A stretch of 64,000 nucleotides of DNA from assembly GCF_963677155.1 (NCBI RefSeq), contig NZ_OY781884.1, positions 4,708,501-4,772,500 of the forward strand, given 5' to 3'. The notes beneath the pieces are model-generated. The model made no database searches. It had not been told where the DNA came from and saw nothing but the letters and a program-made list of their open reading frames with translations. Source of the stretch: an uncultured Draconibacterium sp. Lineage in GTDB: Bacteria > Bacteroidota > Bacteroidia > Bacteroidales > Prolixibacteraceae. The position numbers and the translations under genes were made by a program. Below, piece after piece: positions 10,246 through 19,209 of this stretch (positions are counted from its first letter, which is position 1; each line of letters begins with the position of its first letter).

Positions 10246-11511
10246 ATGAACAAACTCATTTTGTGCTTGCTTTTTTTCGCTTTTCTGTCGAATGCTTCAG
10301 CCCAGTTTGATGCTAACTACGACGAAAGTAAAGTTCCTGAATTTAAGTTACCCGATCCGCTTAAAATGTTTAACGGAAAAAAGATTAGGAACTCCAAAAA
10401 GTGGGAGAGTAAACGCCGCCCGGAATTGCTTCGTTTTTTTACGGAAAATATGTATGGCGAAGTGCCCGGAAAACTGGAAATTGCATCCGTTGATATTTTG
10501 GAAGAGAGCAATAATGCCCTGAACGGAAAAGCAGTGCGAAAACAGATTGACCTGATATTTAAAAACCACGGAAAAACACTCGATTTTACCATTTTAATTT
10601 ATCTGCCAAAAACAGACGAACGGGTACCCTTGTTTGTGGGGTATGATTTTTATGGAAATCATACAATAACCAATGACGTTGAGGTAATTATTTCTGAGGT
10701 GTGGGCCCCAAATAATCCTTCGTTCGGAATAATAAACAACCAGTTAACCGAACAGTCGAGAGGCGTAAGAACCAACCGATGGTGTGTTGATAAGATAATT
10801 GATGCAGGTTTCGGTTTGGCAGTAATTTATTATGGCGAAGTTGATCCCGATAAAGATGATTCTTCAGATGGTGTTCATCCCTTGTTTTATATCGACGATC
10901 AGCAACAACCTGCCGCCAACGAGTGGGGATCGATTGCTGCCTGGTCGTGGGGTTTAAGCCGGGCATTGGATTATTTTGAGCGCGATGAAACTATAGATGA
11001 ATCGAAAGTAGTTGTGTTTGGCCATTCACGTCTGGGAAAAACTGCCTTGTGGGTTGCTGCAAGCGATGAGCGTTTTGCTGGTGTAATTTCTAATGAGTCA
11101 GGTTGTGGCGGCGCCGCGTTATCGAAACGTCGTTTTGGCGAAACAGTTTGGCGCATCAATAACTCTTTTCCGTACTGGTTCTGTAAAAATTTCAGAAATT
11201 ACAGCAAAAACGAGGAGGCCTTGCCGGTTGATCAGCATGAACTCATCGCCTTGATCGCTCCGCGCCCAGTGTATATTGCAAGTGCCGAAGATGATCAGTG
11301 GTCAGATCCGAAAGGCGAGTTTCTTTCCGCTTTGTACGCCACCCCGGTGTTTGAGCTTTACGGAAAAAAGGGAATTGAACAAACGGAAATGCCGGAAGTT
11401 AATCAGCCTATTCAAAACATAGTCGCTTATCATATTCGGACAGGAGAACATGATGTAACTGAGTTCGACTGGGAGCAGTACATAAAATGGGCTACAAAAT
11501 TTGTTAAATAG
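10246..11511 (+). CDS. Secreted CE15-type glucuronoyl esterase-like hydrolase
   Basis: An alpha/beta hydrolase of 421 residues with a Sec signal peptide (residues 1-20, ending ASAQ), so periplasmic or exported. The nucleophile motif GHSRLGK (Ser261) matches the G-C/H-S-R-x-G-K signature of carbohydrate esterase family 15. The candidate acid is Glu284 (SNESGCGGAALSKRR), and the catalytic His is in the C-terminal HIRTGEHDVTEFDW segment (His396 or His402). CE15 enzymes cleave ester links between lignin alcohols and glucuronoyl residues of xylan. A further ATG 24 bp upstream would only add eight residues before the signal. No polysaccharide-utilisation locus surrounds it. Substrate is inferred from family. 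Confidence 0.82.
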   Translation: MNKLILCLLFFAFLSNASAQFDANYDESKVPEFKLPDPLKMFNGKKIRNSKKWESKRRPELLRFFTENMYGEVPGKLEIASVDILEESNNALNGKAVRKQIDLIFKNHGKTLDFTILIYLPKTDERVPLFVGYDFYGNHTITNDVEVIISEVWAPNNPSFGIINNQLTEQSRGVRTNRWCVDKIIDAGFGLAVIYYGEVDPDKDDSSDGVHPLFYIDDQQQPAANEWGSIAAWSWGLSRALDYFERDETIDESKVVVFGHSRLGKTALWVAASDERFAGVISNESGCGGAALSKRRFGETVWRINNSFPYWFCKNFRNYSKNEEALPVDQHELIALIAPRPVYIASAEDDQWSDPKGEFLSALYATPVFELYGKKGIEQTEMPEVNQPIQNIVAYHIRTGEHDVTEFDWEQYIKWATKFVK

Positions 11512-11582
11512 ATTAGTAAGCAAATCGAAACCGGATTGATTCTGTCCTCCCGAATTTGATGACAATCAGAACACTAAAGAAT

Positions 11583-11621
11583 AAAAAAAGGGCTGCATCA
11601 ATTTGATACAGCCCTTTTTTT
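11583..11621. terminator. Bidirectional terminator
   Basis: A run of seven A, a GC-rich stem (AGGGCTG with CAGCCCT, extended by CATCA/TGATA), and seven T. It serves the convergent CE15-type esterase and alpha-oxoamine synthase genes. Confidence 0.92.
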
Positions 11622-11638
11622 ATATTCGATTTATTGGA

Positions 11639-12901
11639 TTACATATCCACATCAACTTTTGCAATTTCACCAGTACGATATTCGCCGGCAACCAGTTTTT
11701 TACGGGTTTCTTTAAAAGCTTGTAATGTAATTTCAACATCTTCTAAAGTATGCATTGCTGTTGGTATTAAACGTAGCAGAATCTCGCCTTTAGGAATCAC
11801 AGGGTAAACTACCATTGAGCAGAAAATTCCGTAATTCTCCCGAAGGTCGTAAATCATTTGAGTTGCTTCTTCCTCTCCACCTTTCATATAAACCGGAGTA
11901 ACCTGTGTATTGGTTTTTCCAAGATCAAAACCGGCTTCTTTCAATCCGCCTTGCAGCGCGTTAACGACTGTCCAAAGTTGTTCACGCAATTCAGGCATAG
12001 TACGTATCATATCTAAACGTTTCAATGCTCCAATTGTCATTGGCATTGGCAACGATTTCGCAAAAGTTTGCGAACGCATATTGTAACGCAAAATGTAGCA
12101 GATATCAGTTTCGCAGGCAACAAATCCACCAATTCCGGCCATTGCTTTTGCAAATGTTCCGAAATAAATATCAATTCCATCCTGAACGCCAAAATGCTCA
12201 CCCGAACCGGCACCTGTTGGTCCCATTGTTCCAAAACCGTGTGCATCGTCAACAAACAAACGGAAATCGAATTCTTTTTTCAGAGCAACAATCTCATCAA
12301 GTTTTCCAACCTGACCGGTCATACCGAAAACACCTTCAGTAATTAATAAAATACCACCACCTGTTTCTGCAGCGCGTTTTGTTGCAAAACCTAACATTTT
12401 GCGGCATTTCTCCATATCGTTGTGTTGGTACACAAAACTTTTTCCACCTTTTGCTTTATGAAGGAAAACTCCGTCCATAATACATGCGTGCGATTCCGAA
12501 TCGTAAACAATAACATCGTTGCGGCTGGCAAGCACATCAATTGCTGAAACCATTCCCTGGTAACCGTAGTTTAATAAAAATGCATCGGGTTTGCTCACAA
12601 AAGCGGCTAACTCGCGCTCCAGTTGTTCGTGTTTAACTGTTTGTCCCGACATCATTCTGGCTCCCATTGGGTAAGCCATACCATACTGTGCTGCGGCTTC
12701 AGCATCAGCTTTTCTAACCTCCGGGTGGTTGGCCAATCCCAGGTAGTTATTCAAACTCCATGTCAATACTTCTTTACCACGGAAATTCATTCTGGCTGCA
12801 ATTTCACCTTCCAGTTTTGGAAACGCAAAATACCCGTGAATTTGGTCCATCCACTTGCCAATATCACCTTTATTATTTCTGAATTTATCAAATATATCCA
12901 C
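11639..12901 (-). CDS. Alpha-oxoamine synthase (serine palmitoyltransferase/cysteate acyltransferase type)
   Basis: A PLP enzyme of fold type I, 420 residues, condensing an amino acid with an acyl-CoA or acyl-ACP. Seen: SLNNYLGLANHP, a substrate/PLP histidine in DSESHACIMDG (His138), the PLP aspartate motif VDDAHGFGTMG (218-226), and the Schiff-base lysine in GTFAKAMAGIGGF (Lys252). The 420-residue form with the GYFAFPKLEG N-terminus is typical of Bacteroidota and is often misnamed glycine C-acetyltransferase. Sphingolipid (serine) or sulfonolipid (cysteate) synthesis is the likely role; sequence alone does not choose between them. No biotin or threonine-degradation genes are adjacent. Monocistronic. 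Confidence 0.85.
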   Translation of the reverse strand: MDIFDKFRNNKGDIGKWMDQIHGYFAFPKLEGEIAARMNFRGKEVLTWSLNNYLGLANHPEVRKADAEAAAQYGMAYPMGARMMSGQTVKHEQLERELAAFVSKPDAFLLNYGYQGMVSAIDVLASRNDVIVYDSESHACIMDGVFLHKAKGGKSFVYQHNDMEKCRKMLGFATKRAAETGGGILLITEGVFGMTGQVGKLDEIVALKKEFDFRLFVDDAHGFGTMGPTGAGSGEHFGVQDGIDIYFGTFAKAMAGIGGFVACETDICYILRYNMRSQTFAKSLPMPMTIGALKRLDMIRTMPELREQLWTVVNALQGGLKEAGFDLGKTNTQVTPVYMKGGEEEATQMIYDLRENYGIFCSMVVYPVIPKGEILLRLIPTAMHTLEDVEITLQAFKETRKKLVAGEYRTGEIAKVDVDM

Positions 12902-13143
12902 GATGATCTGTTTTTAAGTTTAAATTATAAGGATGCAAATGTAATCTTTTTTAAAATCTCAGCAAATGTGTTAAATAATACTAACACATCAACTTATCGT
13001 TGCAAATTAGCCCTATTTTCACACACCGTAATTCGAGGCATTATGGCTATGCATTTGTTAATGAGTGAAATAACATATTTGGTAAAAGCTGTAAATTCCT
13101 TAAAATTTGAGGGTTAATTCGTTTCAATTAATTAAAAAAAGTA

Positions 13144-13151
13144 TATTTTTG
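13144..13151 (+). promoter_or_regulatory. -7 box (TATTTTTG) immediately before bamD
   Basis: TATTTTTG fits the Bacteroidota -7 consensus TAnnTTTG. The chosen start ATG begins only 5 bp later; TTTC at 13122-13125 is a weak -33 candidate. If used, the transcript would start at or within a few bases of the start codon. Confidence 0.5.
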
Positions 13152-13155
13152 CGCC

Positions 13156-13983
13156 ATGTTTATGAAAATGAGATTTTTGGGGATCGGACTACTAGTAATT
13201 TTATTGATCACAGCTTCGTGCGGAGACTACAACAAAATTGTAAAAAGTACCGATTACGAGTTTAAATACAAAAAAGCTGTAGAGTATTACGAAGACGGCG
13301 AATATGTACGTTCAGCAACACTTTTCAGAGAATTGGTGAACATTTATCGCGGAACCTCACGAGCTGACAAAATTTATTATTACTATGCAAAAAGTATGAT
13401 CGGTCAGAAAGACTATTTGATGGCGGGGCATTATTTTAAGTCATTGGTGAAAGAGTTTCCAACAAGCGAATATGTTGAGGAGGCACAATTTATGATTGGC
13501 TACTGCTCTTATTTATTGTCGCCAAAGCCAAGGCTCGATCAGCAGGTAACTCAACAGGCTATTGATGCACTACAATTATACATTAACTTGTATCCGTATA
13601 GCGATCGCGTTGACGAAGCTAACCGCTTAATTGACGAATTGAAAGATAAATTGGTATATAAATCGTATTTAAGTGCTAAATTGTACTACGATTTTGAACA
13701 ATACAAAGCAGCGGTAATTGCATTAGGTAATTGTCTTGATAAATATCCTGAAAGTAAATATCGCGAGGAATTGAAATTTATGTTGTTAAAATCGAAGTAT
13801 TTGCTGGCTGAAAAAAGTGTCGTTGAAAAACAAAAGGAACGATATACAAATGCGCTCGACGAATATTTTTCATTTATCGATGAATATCCCGAGAGTGAAC
13901 ACAAAAAAGAGGTAGATAAATTTTACGAAAAAGCCTCTGAGATATTGAATTATAAAGAAGAAAATGATTTAAACATTAATTAG
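13156..13983 (+). CDS. bamD: BamD outer-membrane assembly lipoprotein
   Basis: An essential lipoprotein of the BAM complex that folds beta-barrel proteins into the outer membrane. The 275-residue product has a lipobox (ITASC, Cys22) and then tetratricopeptide-like helical pairs: KKAVEYYEDGEYVRSATLFRE, YYYYAKSMIGQKDYLMAGHYF, QFMIGYCSYLLSPKPRLDQQ (a highly typical BamD/YfiO segment) and ALQLYINLYPYSDRVDEAN. Alternative ATGs lie 6 and 12 bp inside the chosen start (at 13162 and 13168) and would leave the signal intact. It leads the conserved cluster bamD-omega-like-coaBC-DUF4835, with a 3-bp gap to the next gene. Confidence 0.95.
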   Translation: MFMKMRFLGIGLLVILLITASCGDYNKIVKSTDYEFKYKKAVEYYEDGEYVRSATLFRELVNIYRGTSRADKIYYYYAKSMIGQKDYLMAGHYFKSLVKEFPTSEYVEEAQFMIGYCSYLLSPKPRLDQQVTQQAIDALQLYINLYPYSDRVDEANRLIDELKDKLVYKSYLSAKLYYDFEQYKAAVIALGNCLDKYPESKYREELKFMLLKSKYLLAEKSVVEKQKERYTNALDEYFSFIDEYPESEHKKEVDKFYEKASEILNYKEENDLNIN

Positions 13984-13986
13984 AAT

Positions 13987-14322
13987 ATGGATTACAAGAA
14001 AACAAAAGCAGCTCCGTCAACTATTTCACGCGATCTTGAAGTTTTGACTTTGGAAACCGGAAATATTTACGAAACCGTAATGATTCTTGCTAAAAGAGCA
14101 AATCAGATTTCGTCGGAATTAAAAGAAGAGCTTAACCAGAAATTACAGGAATTTGCTTCGTATACCGACAATTTGGAGGAAATCTTTGAAAACAGGGAAC
14201 AAATTGAGATTTCTAAATTTTACGAGCGTTTGCCAAAGCCAACTCTTATTGCGTTTGAAGAATTAAAAGAAGGTGAAATTTATCACCGTAACCCAACGCG
14301 CGAGAACAAAAAACGTATCTAA
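13987..14322 (+). CDS. rpoZ: RNA polymerase Rpb6/omega-like subunit
   Basis: The 111-residue protein belongs to the Rpb6/omega family of small RNA polymerase subunits that help hold the beta-prime subunit. The signature helix is TGNIYETVMILAKRANQISSELKEELNQKL (residues about 26-55), with the C-terminal EELKEGEIYHRNPTRE resembling other Bacteroidota members. Its place directly after bamD and before coaBC matches the order common in the phylum (and omega-coaBC adjacency elsewhere). It is very likely translated from the bamD transcript. Confidence 0.88.
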   Translation: MDYKKTKAAPSTISRDLEVLTLETGNIYETVMILAKRANQISSELKEELNQKLQEFASYTDNLEEIFENREQIEISKFYERLPKPTLIAFEELKEGEIYHRNPTRENKKRI

Positions 14323-14339
14323 TTTTTTGGTGCCCTAAT

Positions 14340-15542
14340 ATGAGGCTCAAAGGAAAAAATATTATACTAGGAATAACAGGAAGTATTGCAGCTTATAAGG
14401 CAGCAATGCTTCTTCGGCTTTTTATAAAGGAGGGTGCCGAAGTGCAAGTGGTAATAACACCTGCCGGAAAAGAATTTATTACACCCGTTACTTTATCAGC
14501 ATTGTCGGATAAACCTGTTATTAGCGAGTTTTTTGGAGCAAACGATGGTACGTGGAATAGCCATGTTGACCTTGGATTGTGGGCCGATGTAATGGTTATT
14601 GCGCCAGCAACCGCATCAACCATGGGAAAAATGGCCAACGGTATTGCCGATAATATGTTGATAACAACATATCTGTCGGCTAAATGTCCGGTAATGGTGG
14701 CACCTGCCATGGATCTCGATATGTTTGCACATCCTTCAACACAACGAAATATTTCTATTCTGAGAGAGTACGGAAATATTATTGTTGAACCCGGCGAAGG
14801 AGAATTAGCCAGCGGTTTAACTGGCAAAGGAAGGATGGAAGAACCTGAAAAAATTCTCGAAGCAGTTATTCAACAGTTCGGAGTAAAAAAAAAACTTCTG
14901 AATAAATCTTTCCTGGTAACTGCTGGTCCTACTTTCGAAAAAATTGATCCTGTTCGTTTTATTGGTAACTATTCTTCAGGAAAAATGGGGTATGCCATTG
15001 CCGAAGAACTGGCCGAACAAGGTGCTGAAGTAACTTTAGTATCGGGTCCTGTTTCAGTTACTACTCAGAAAACTGGTGTAACCGTGGTTCATGTTGAATC
15101 GGCAGAAGAGATGTATAATGCATCGGTTGAGTATTTTAGAACTGTAGATGGCGCAATAATGTGCGCAGCAGTTGCCGATTTTACTCCAGCAAAAAAGCAG
15201 GAGGAAAAAACAAAACGCGGAAAAGAAAACTGGCATATCGAGCTGCAACCAACAAAAGATATTGCTGCCGAATTAGGTAAATTGAAGACCAACAAGCAGC
15301 TTTTGGTAGGTTTTGCTCTGGAAACCAACAACGAACGGGCAAATGCGGAAGGTAAGCTTCTGAAAAAAAATCTTGATTTTATTGTGCTGAATTCGTTGAA
15401 GGACAAGGGAGCCGGATTTGGTGTTGATACCAATAAAATAACGATCATCGAAAAGGGCAATAAACAAACCGATTTTGAGTTAAAAGATAAAGCTGAGGTA
15501 GCAAAAGATATCGTAGCAAAAATTATAGAATTGAATAATTAG
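14340..15542 (+). CDS. coaBC: Bifunctional CoaBC (phosphopantothenoylcysteine synthase/decarboxylase)
   Basis: Two consecutive steps of coenzyme A synthesis: CTP-dependent ligation of cysteine to 4-phosphopantothenate, then FMN-dependent decarboxylation to 4-phosphopantetheine. The 400-residue chain has an N-terminal flavoprotein CoaC domain (GITGSIAAYKAAMLLR at residues 11-26; the active-site His in SHVDLGLWADVMVIAPATA; PAMDLDMF) and a C-terminal CoaB domain (LVTAGPTFEKIDPVRFIGNYSSGKMG; CAAVADFTP; the lysine-containing KLKK). Full length, with no break. It lies 17 bp after the omega-like gene and 3 bp before the next gene, clearly in one operon. Confidence 0.97.
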   Translation: MRLKGKNIILGITGSIAAYKAAMLLRLFIKEGAEVQVVITPAGKEFITPVTLSALSDKPVISEFFGANDGTWNSHVDLGLWADVMVIAPATASTMGKMANGIADNMLITTYLSAKCPVMVAPAMDLDMFAHPSTQRNISILREYGNIIVEPGEGELASGLTGKGRMEEPEKILEAVIQQFGVKKKLLNKSFLVTAGPTFEKIDPVRFIGNYSSGKMGYAIAEELAEQGAEVTLVSGPVSVTTQKTGVTVVHVESAEEMYNASVEYFRTVDGAIMCAAVADFTPAKKQEEKTKRGKENWHIELQPTKDIAAELGKLKTNKQLLVGFALETNNERANAEGKLLKKNLDFIVLNSLKDKGAGFGVDTNKITIIEKGNKQTDFELKDKAEVAKDIVAKIIELNN

Positions 15543-15545
15543 CAT

Positions 15546-16457
15546 ATGATAAAGCAAATCGTAATAGCGCTTTTCTTTCTGTTTATTTTCATCGGAGAAG
15601 GTGTAGCCCAGGAACTTCGTTGTAACGTAACCGTTTCGGCACGAGGAATTCAGGGGGCAAACCAAAACCTGTTTCGCACCATGCAGTCGGATCTGTATGA
15701 TTTTATGAATAACCGAAAATGGACCGATAATGTGTACAGTTACGATGAAAAAATCAGATGCAATATTTTAATCCGCCTTGATGAGCAAATTTCTGCCGAC
15801 GAGTTTAAAGGATCAATCAATGTGCAGTTAACGCGTCCGATATTTAATTCAAGTTACACCTCAACCGTTCTTAATATTAAAGACAATGATTTTCATTGTA
15901 AGTATGTCGAGTTTCAGCCGCTGGAGTTTAACGAAACGTCGAACCGAGATAACCTGACGAACATTATGGCATTTTATGCCTACGTTATTCTGGGTTTTGA
16001 TTACGATACTTTTTCAGAAGAAGGAGGAACAGAATATTTTCAGAAAGCTCAGTCCATCGTAAATAATTCGCAGAATGCACGCGAACGCGGGTGGAAAGCT
16101 TTTGAGAGTGAAAGAAATCGCTACTGGTTGATTGAGAATATATTAAACAAATCCTACTCATCGTTTCGCACATGCATGTACAATTATCATCGTAATGGCC
16201 TCGACTTAATGGCGGATAAGGTAGAAGAAGGTCGTGCAAATATTGCAGATGCACTACGCGATATTCAGAAAGTATTTCGCCGTCGTCCGTCTACGTATAT
16301 TCTTCAGATGTTTTTTGATGCCAAAGCCGATGAATTGGTTAACATTTTTTCAAAATCATTTCCGGATGAACGAAATCGGGTAATGACTATTTTAACTGAG
16401 GTTGATCCTTCAAATGGCAGAAAGTACGAGAAGATTGCCGAAAACGAAGGCTTTTAG
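15546..16457 (+). CDS. DUF4835 (PorD-like) protein
   Basis: The 303-residue product has a Sec signal peptide (ending GVAQ, about residue 21), then a beta-rich N-terminal half (RCNVTVSARGIQGANQNLF, FKGSINVQLTRPIFNSSYTS) and a helical C-terminal half (RDIQKVFRRRPSTYILQMFFDAKADELVNIF). This matches DUF4835, a periplasmic family almost always found after coaBC and before recN in Bacteroidota. Current naming links it to the type IX secretion system as PorD; I recall that name but the window holds no other T9SS genes. Full length. Confidence 0.85.
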   Translation: MIKQIVIALFFLFIFIGEGVAQELRCNVTVSARGIQGANQNLFRTMQSDLYDFMNNRKWTDNVYSYDEKIRCNILIRLDEQISADEFKGSINVQLTRPIFNSSYTSTVLNIKDNDFHCKYVEFQPLEFNETSNRDNLTNIMAFYAYVILGFDYDTFSEEGGTEYFQKAQSIVNNSQNARERGWKAFESERNRYWLIENILNKSYSSFRTCMYNYHRNGLDLMADKVEEGRANIADALRDIQKVFRRRPSTYILQMFFDAKADELVNIFSKSFPDERNRVMTILTEVDPSNGRKYEKIAENEGF

Positions 16458-16551
16458 CAAAAGATATCCCCATTTTTTCCATAAAGTAATTCTGTGTTCT
16501 CATTTTGGTTATTTTAGCCAAAGAATTTATTAATGAAGATCTTTAGTCATT

Positions 16552-18207
16552 ATGCTATCCAGATTATCCATTTCGAATTATGCACTCATAAATAAATTGC
16601 AGGTTAATTTTCATGCCAATTTAAATACCATGACGGGTGAAACCGGAGCTGGGAAGTCGATTATACTGGGGGCTTTAAGCCTAATACTGGGAAATCGGGC
16701 TGATCTATCGGTGCTAAAAGAAAAGGATAAAAAGTGTATTGTTGAAGGGCAGTTTGAGGTAAGTAATTACCCGCTTAAACGCTTTTTTGAAACCAACGAC
16801 CTTGATTACGATTCTTCAACAATTTTACGTCGCGAAATCACGCCATCAGGAAAATCCAGAGCTTTTATAAACGATACTCCGGTTAATCTGAAAGTAATGC
16901 GCGAACTGGGTTTGCAATTAATTGATATTCACTCGCAACACCAAAATCTGGAGTTAAGTAACCAAAAATTTCAATTGAATCTGGTTGACTCGGTTGCAGG
17001 AGCCGGCGAGGCCTTGAAAAAATACAAAGCTCAGTTTTTAGCCTACAAAAGCATCAAGAAAGAACTTGATCAATTGCAGGAAAATGCGGAACAGGCACAG
17101 GCCGATCTGGATTATTACCAGTTTCAGTTTACGCAATTGGAAGAAGCAAGATTGGAAGAAAACGAACAGGAAGATCTGGAATCAGAACTGGAGCAGTTAA
17201 ACCATGCCGAAGAAATTAAAACAGCACTTAACGAAACGGTGGCTTTACTGGATAACGAAAACTTCTCGGTGTTACAGGGCGTAAAAGATGGTCATCGTAC
17301 GCTGAATAAAGTTACCGATTACCTGAAAGATGCCGAAAGTCTTGCCGAGCGTTTGGAAAGTGCTGCAATCGAGTTGAGCGATATTCACCAGGAACTTGAA
17401 ATATTGGTAGAACAAGTGGAATTTAATCCGGCCCGGATTGAAGAGGTGAACGATCGGTTGAATTTACTGTATTCACTACAACAAAAACATCATGTGGCAA
17501 CGGTAGCCGAATTAATTGTTTTGCGCAACGAGTTCGATCAGAAGATTAATAAGGCGGTAGGTTACGACGAGGAGATCGAATTCCTGAAAAATAAGCTGGA
17601 AGAGCAGAAGGCAGAAGTGGAAAAGCTTGCTCAAAGTTTAAGTAAAACGCGGCAAAAGGCTTTTAAAAAGATTGAAAGTTCGGTTGTTAGCGACTTAAAC
17701 CAGATGGGAATGACGAAGGCCAAATTGCAGGTTGTGCATAATTACCTAGAAGATTTTCAGCCGGATGGTAAAGACGGAATTGCATTCCTGTTTAGCGCCA
17801 ATCCCGATTCAGAACCAGATGAAATTTCAAAAATTGCATCGGGCGGAGAAATGTCGAGGTTGATGCTGGCCATTAAAAATTTACTTCGCAACTCAAAAGC
17901 ATTGCCCACAATTGTTTTTGATGAAATTGATACCGGTGTGTCGGGCGAGATTGCTCTAAAAATGGGTACCATTATTAAATCATTCTCGGCAAATACACAA
18001 ATTATAAATATTACGCACCTTCCACAAATTGCTGCAAAAGGCGATACCCACTTCAGGGTGTACAAATTCGAAGAAAAGGGGAAAACTTTTACTTCGATTA
18101 AAGCACTTGATGCCGCCGAACGGGTAGAAGAGCTGGCAAAAATGGTAGGAGGCGAAAATCTTACGGAAACAACAATTAAAGCAGCAGAAGAACTGTTGCG
18201 AATTTGA
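16552..18207 (+). CDS. recN: DNA repair protein RecN
   Basis: An SMC-like ATPase in double-strand-break repair. The 551-residue chain shows an N-terminal Walker A (TGETGAGKSIILGALSLILG), the RREITPSGKSRAFIND segment typical of RecN, long coiled coils (about residues 150-220 and 300-375), the ABC signature SGGEMSRLMLAIK, and Walker B with the following glutamate (TIVFDEIDTGVSGE), then the His switch (ITHLPQIAA). It follows the DUF4835 gene after 94 bp, in the order usual for the phylum. Confidence 0.97.
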   Translation: MLSRLSISNYALINKLQVNFHANLNTMTGETGAGKSIILGALSLILGNRADLSVLKEKDKKCIVEGQFEVSNYPLKRFFETNDLDYDSSTILRREITPSGKSRAFINDTPVNLKVMRELGLQLIDIHSQHQNLELSNQKFQLNLVDSVAGAGEALKKYKAQFLAYKSIKKELDQLQENAEQAQADLDYYQFQFTQLEEARLEENEQEDLESELEQLNHAEEIKTALNETVALLDNENFSVLQGVKDGHRTLNKVTDYLKDAESLAERLESAAIELSDIHQELEILVEQVEFNPARIEEVNDRLNLLYSLQQKHHVATVAELIVLRNEFDQKINKAVGYDEEIEFLKNKLEEQKAEVEKLAQSLSKTRQKAFKKIESSVVSDLNQMGMTKAKLQVVHNYLEDFQPDGKDGIAFLFSANPDSEPDEISKIASGGEMSRLMLAIKNLLRNSKALPTIVFDEIDTGVSGEIALKMGTIIKSFSANTQIINITHLPQIAAKGDTHFRVYKFEEKGKTFTSIKALDAAERVEELAKMVGGENLTETTIKAAEELLRI

Positions 18208-18218
18208 CAAATTCACTC

Positions 18219-19055
18219 ATGGCAGAAATAGGAAAATTTAATACCCTGGAAATTCTCCGGGAAACAGACAATGGTGTATACCTCGACGGAGGTGAACACG
18301 GCGAAATTTTAATGCCGCGAAAGTATGTCGAGGACGAAATGAAGGAGCAGGGAATTGCCGAGGTTTTTGTTTATACCGACTCGGAAGACCGCTTGGTGGC
18401 CACTACTGAAAAACCTTTGGCTACTGTGGGCGAGTTTGCACGTTTAAACGTAAAAGCCACAGCTAAATTTGGTGCATTTCTCGACTGGGGCCTGGCAAAA
18501 GATCTGTTGGTTCCGTTTAGCGAGCAGCGCAGTAAAATGCAGGAAGGAGGCAGCTATTGGGTATACGTTTATCTCGATCTGTTGACCAACCGGGTTGTGG
18601 CTTCGGCTAAGTTGCACAAGTTTTTGGACAATACACCGCCGGAATATACCAACGGGCAGGAAGTTAGCCTGATTATTTTGGAAGAAACAGATTTGGGTTA
18701 TAAAGCCATCGTAAACCTGGAGCATACCGGAATACTTTATAAAAATCAGGTTTTTAGAAAACTCGAAATTGGTAGCCAAACAAAAGGTTACATTGCTAAA
18801 GTACGAAGTGATGAAAAGATCGATTTGATACTGGAAGAGCCGGGATATGAAAAGGTTGATACCATTTCGGAAAAGATTTTGGCAGAACTGGAAGCCAGTG
18901 GTGGTTTTATGGCTGTATCGGATAAGTCGTCGCCGGAAATGATTAAAGCCATGTTTGGTATTAGTAAGAAAAACTTTAAGAAAGCAATAGGCGGATTATA
19001 TAAAAAACGACTGATTACTTTTGCTTCGGACGGTATTAAAATGTTAAAAAGATAA
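18219..19055 (+). CDS. CvfB/YitL-like S1-domain RNA-binding protein
   Basis: The 278-residue protein matches the CvfB family: several S1-like OB-fold modules (KFGAFLDWGLAKDLLVPFSEQ, about residues 77-97; ALVNLEH-type repeat around 165-175; KGYIAKVRSDEKIDLILEE, about 188-206) followed by a C-terminal winged helix (MIKAMFGISKKNFKKAIGGLYKKRLI) that often draws a false GntR annotation. In Gram-positives CvfB affects virulence and RNA processing; the role in Bacteroidota is unknown. The ATG at 18219 was preferred to an upstream TTG overlapping recN, because MAEIGKFNTLEIL is the usual N-terminus. Probably in the recN operon. Confidence 0.87.
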   Translation: MAEIGKFNTLEILRETDNGVYLDGGEHGEILMPRKYVEDEMKEQGIAEVFVYTDSEDRLVATTEKPLATVGEFARLNVKATAKFGAFLDWGLAKDLLVPFSEQRSKMQEGGSYWVYVYLDLLTNRVVASAKLHKFLDNTPPEYTNGQEVSLIILEETDLGYKAIVNLEHTGILYKNQVFRKLEIGSQTKGYIAKVRSDEKIDLILEEPGYEKVDTISEKILAELEASGGFMAVSDKSSPEMIKAMFGISKKNFKKAIGGLYKKRLITFASDGIKMLKR

Positions 19056-19155
19056 AATTCTTTTATAAAGCATAAGTTTGAATTTGGAGCATTACAACTA
19101 AAAGCTCTAAATTTAAAACAGCAATATTTTCATGTTATGATTTTTGATAAAATAT

Positions 19156-19188
19156 GGAGGGGAACAGAGTTTTCCCTCTTTTCTTTTA
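19156..19188 (+). terminator. Terminator after the CvfB-like gene
   Basis: A stem of GGAGGGGAA with TTTTCCCTC (one or two G-T pairs, short loop) is followed by TTTTCTTTT, about 100 bp after the stop codon. Confidence 0.65.
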
Positions 19189-19209
19189 ACCCATTTTGAA
19201 ACTTGAGAC

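Noticed and set aside
12623-13117. 164-codon plus-strand frame over the alpha-oxoamine synthase start
   Set aside because: It overlaps the conserved coding region in antisense and the following intergenic region; composition looks random.
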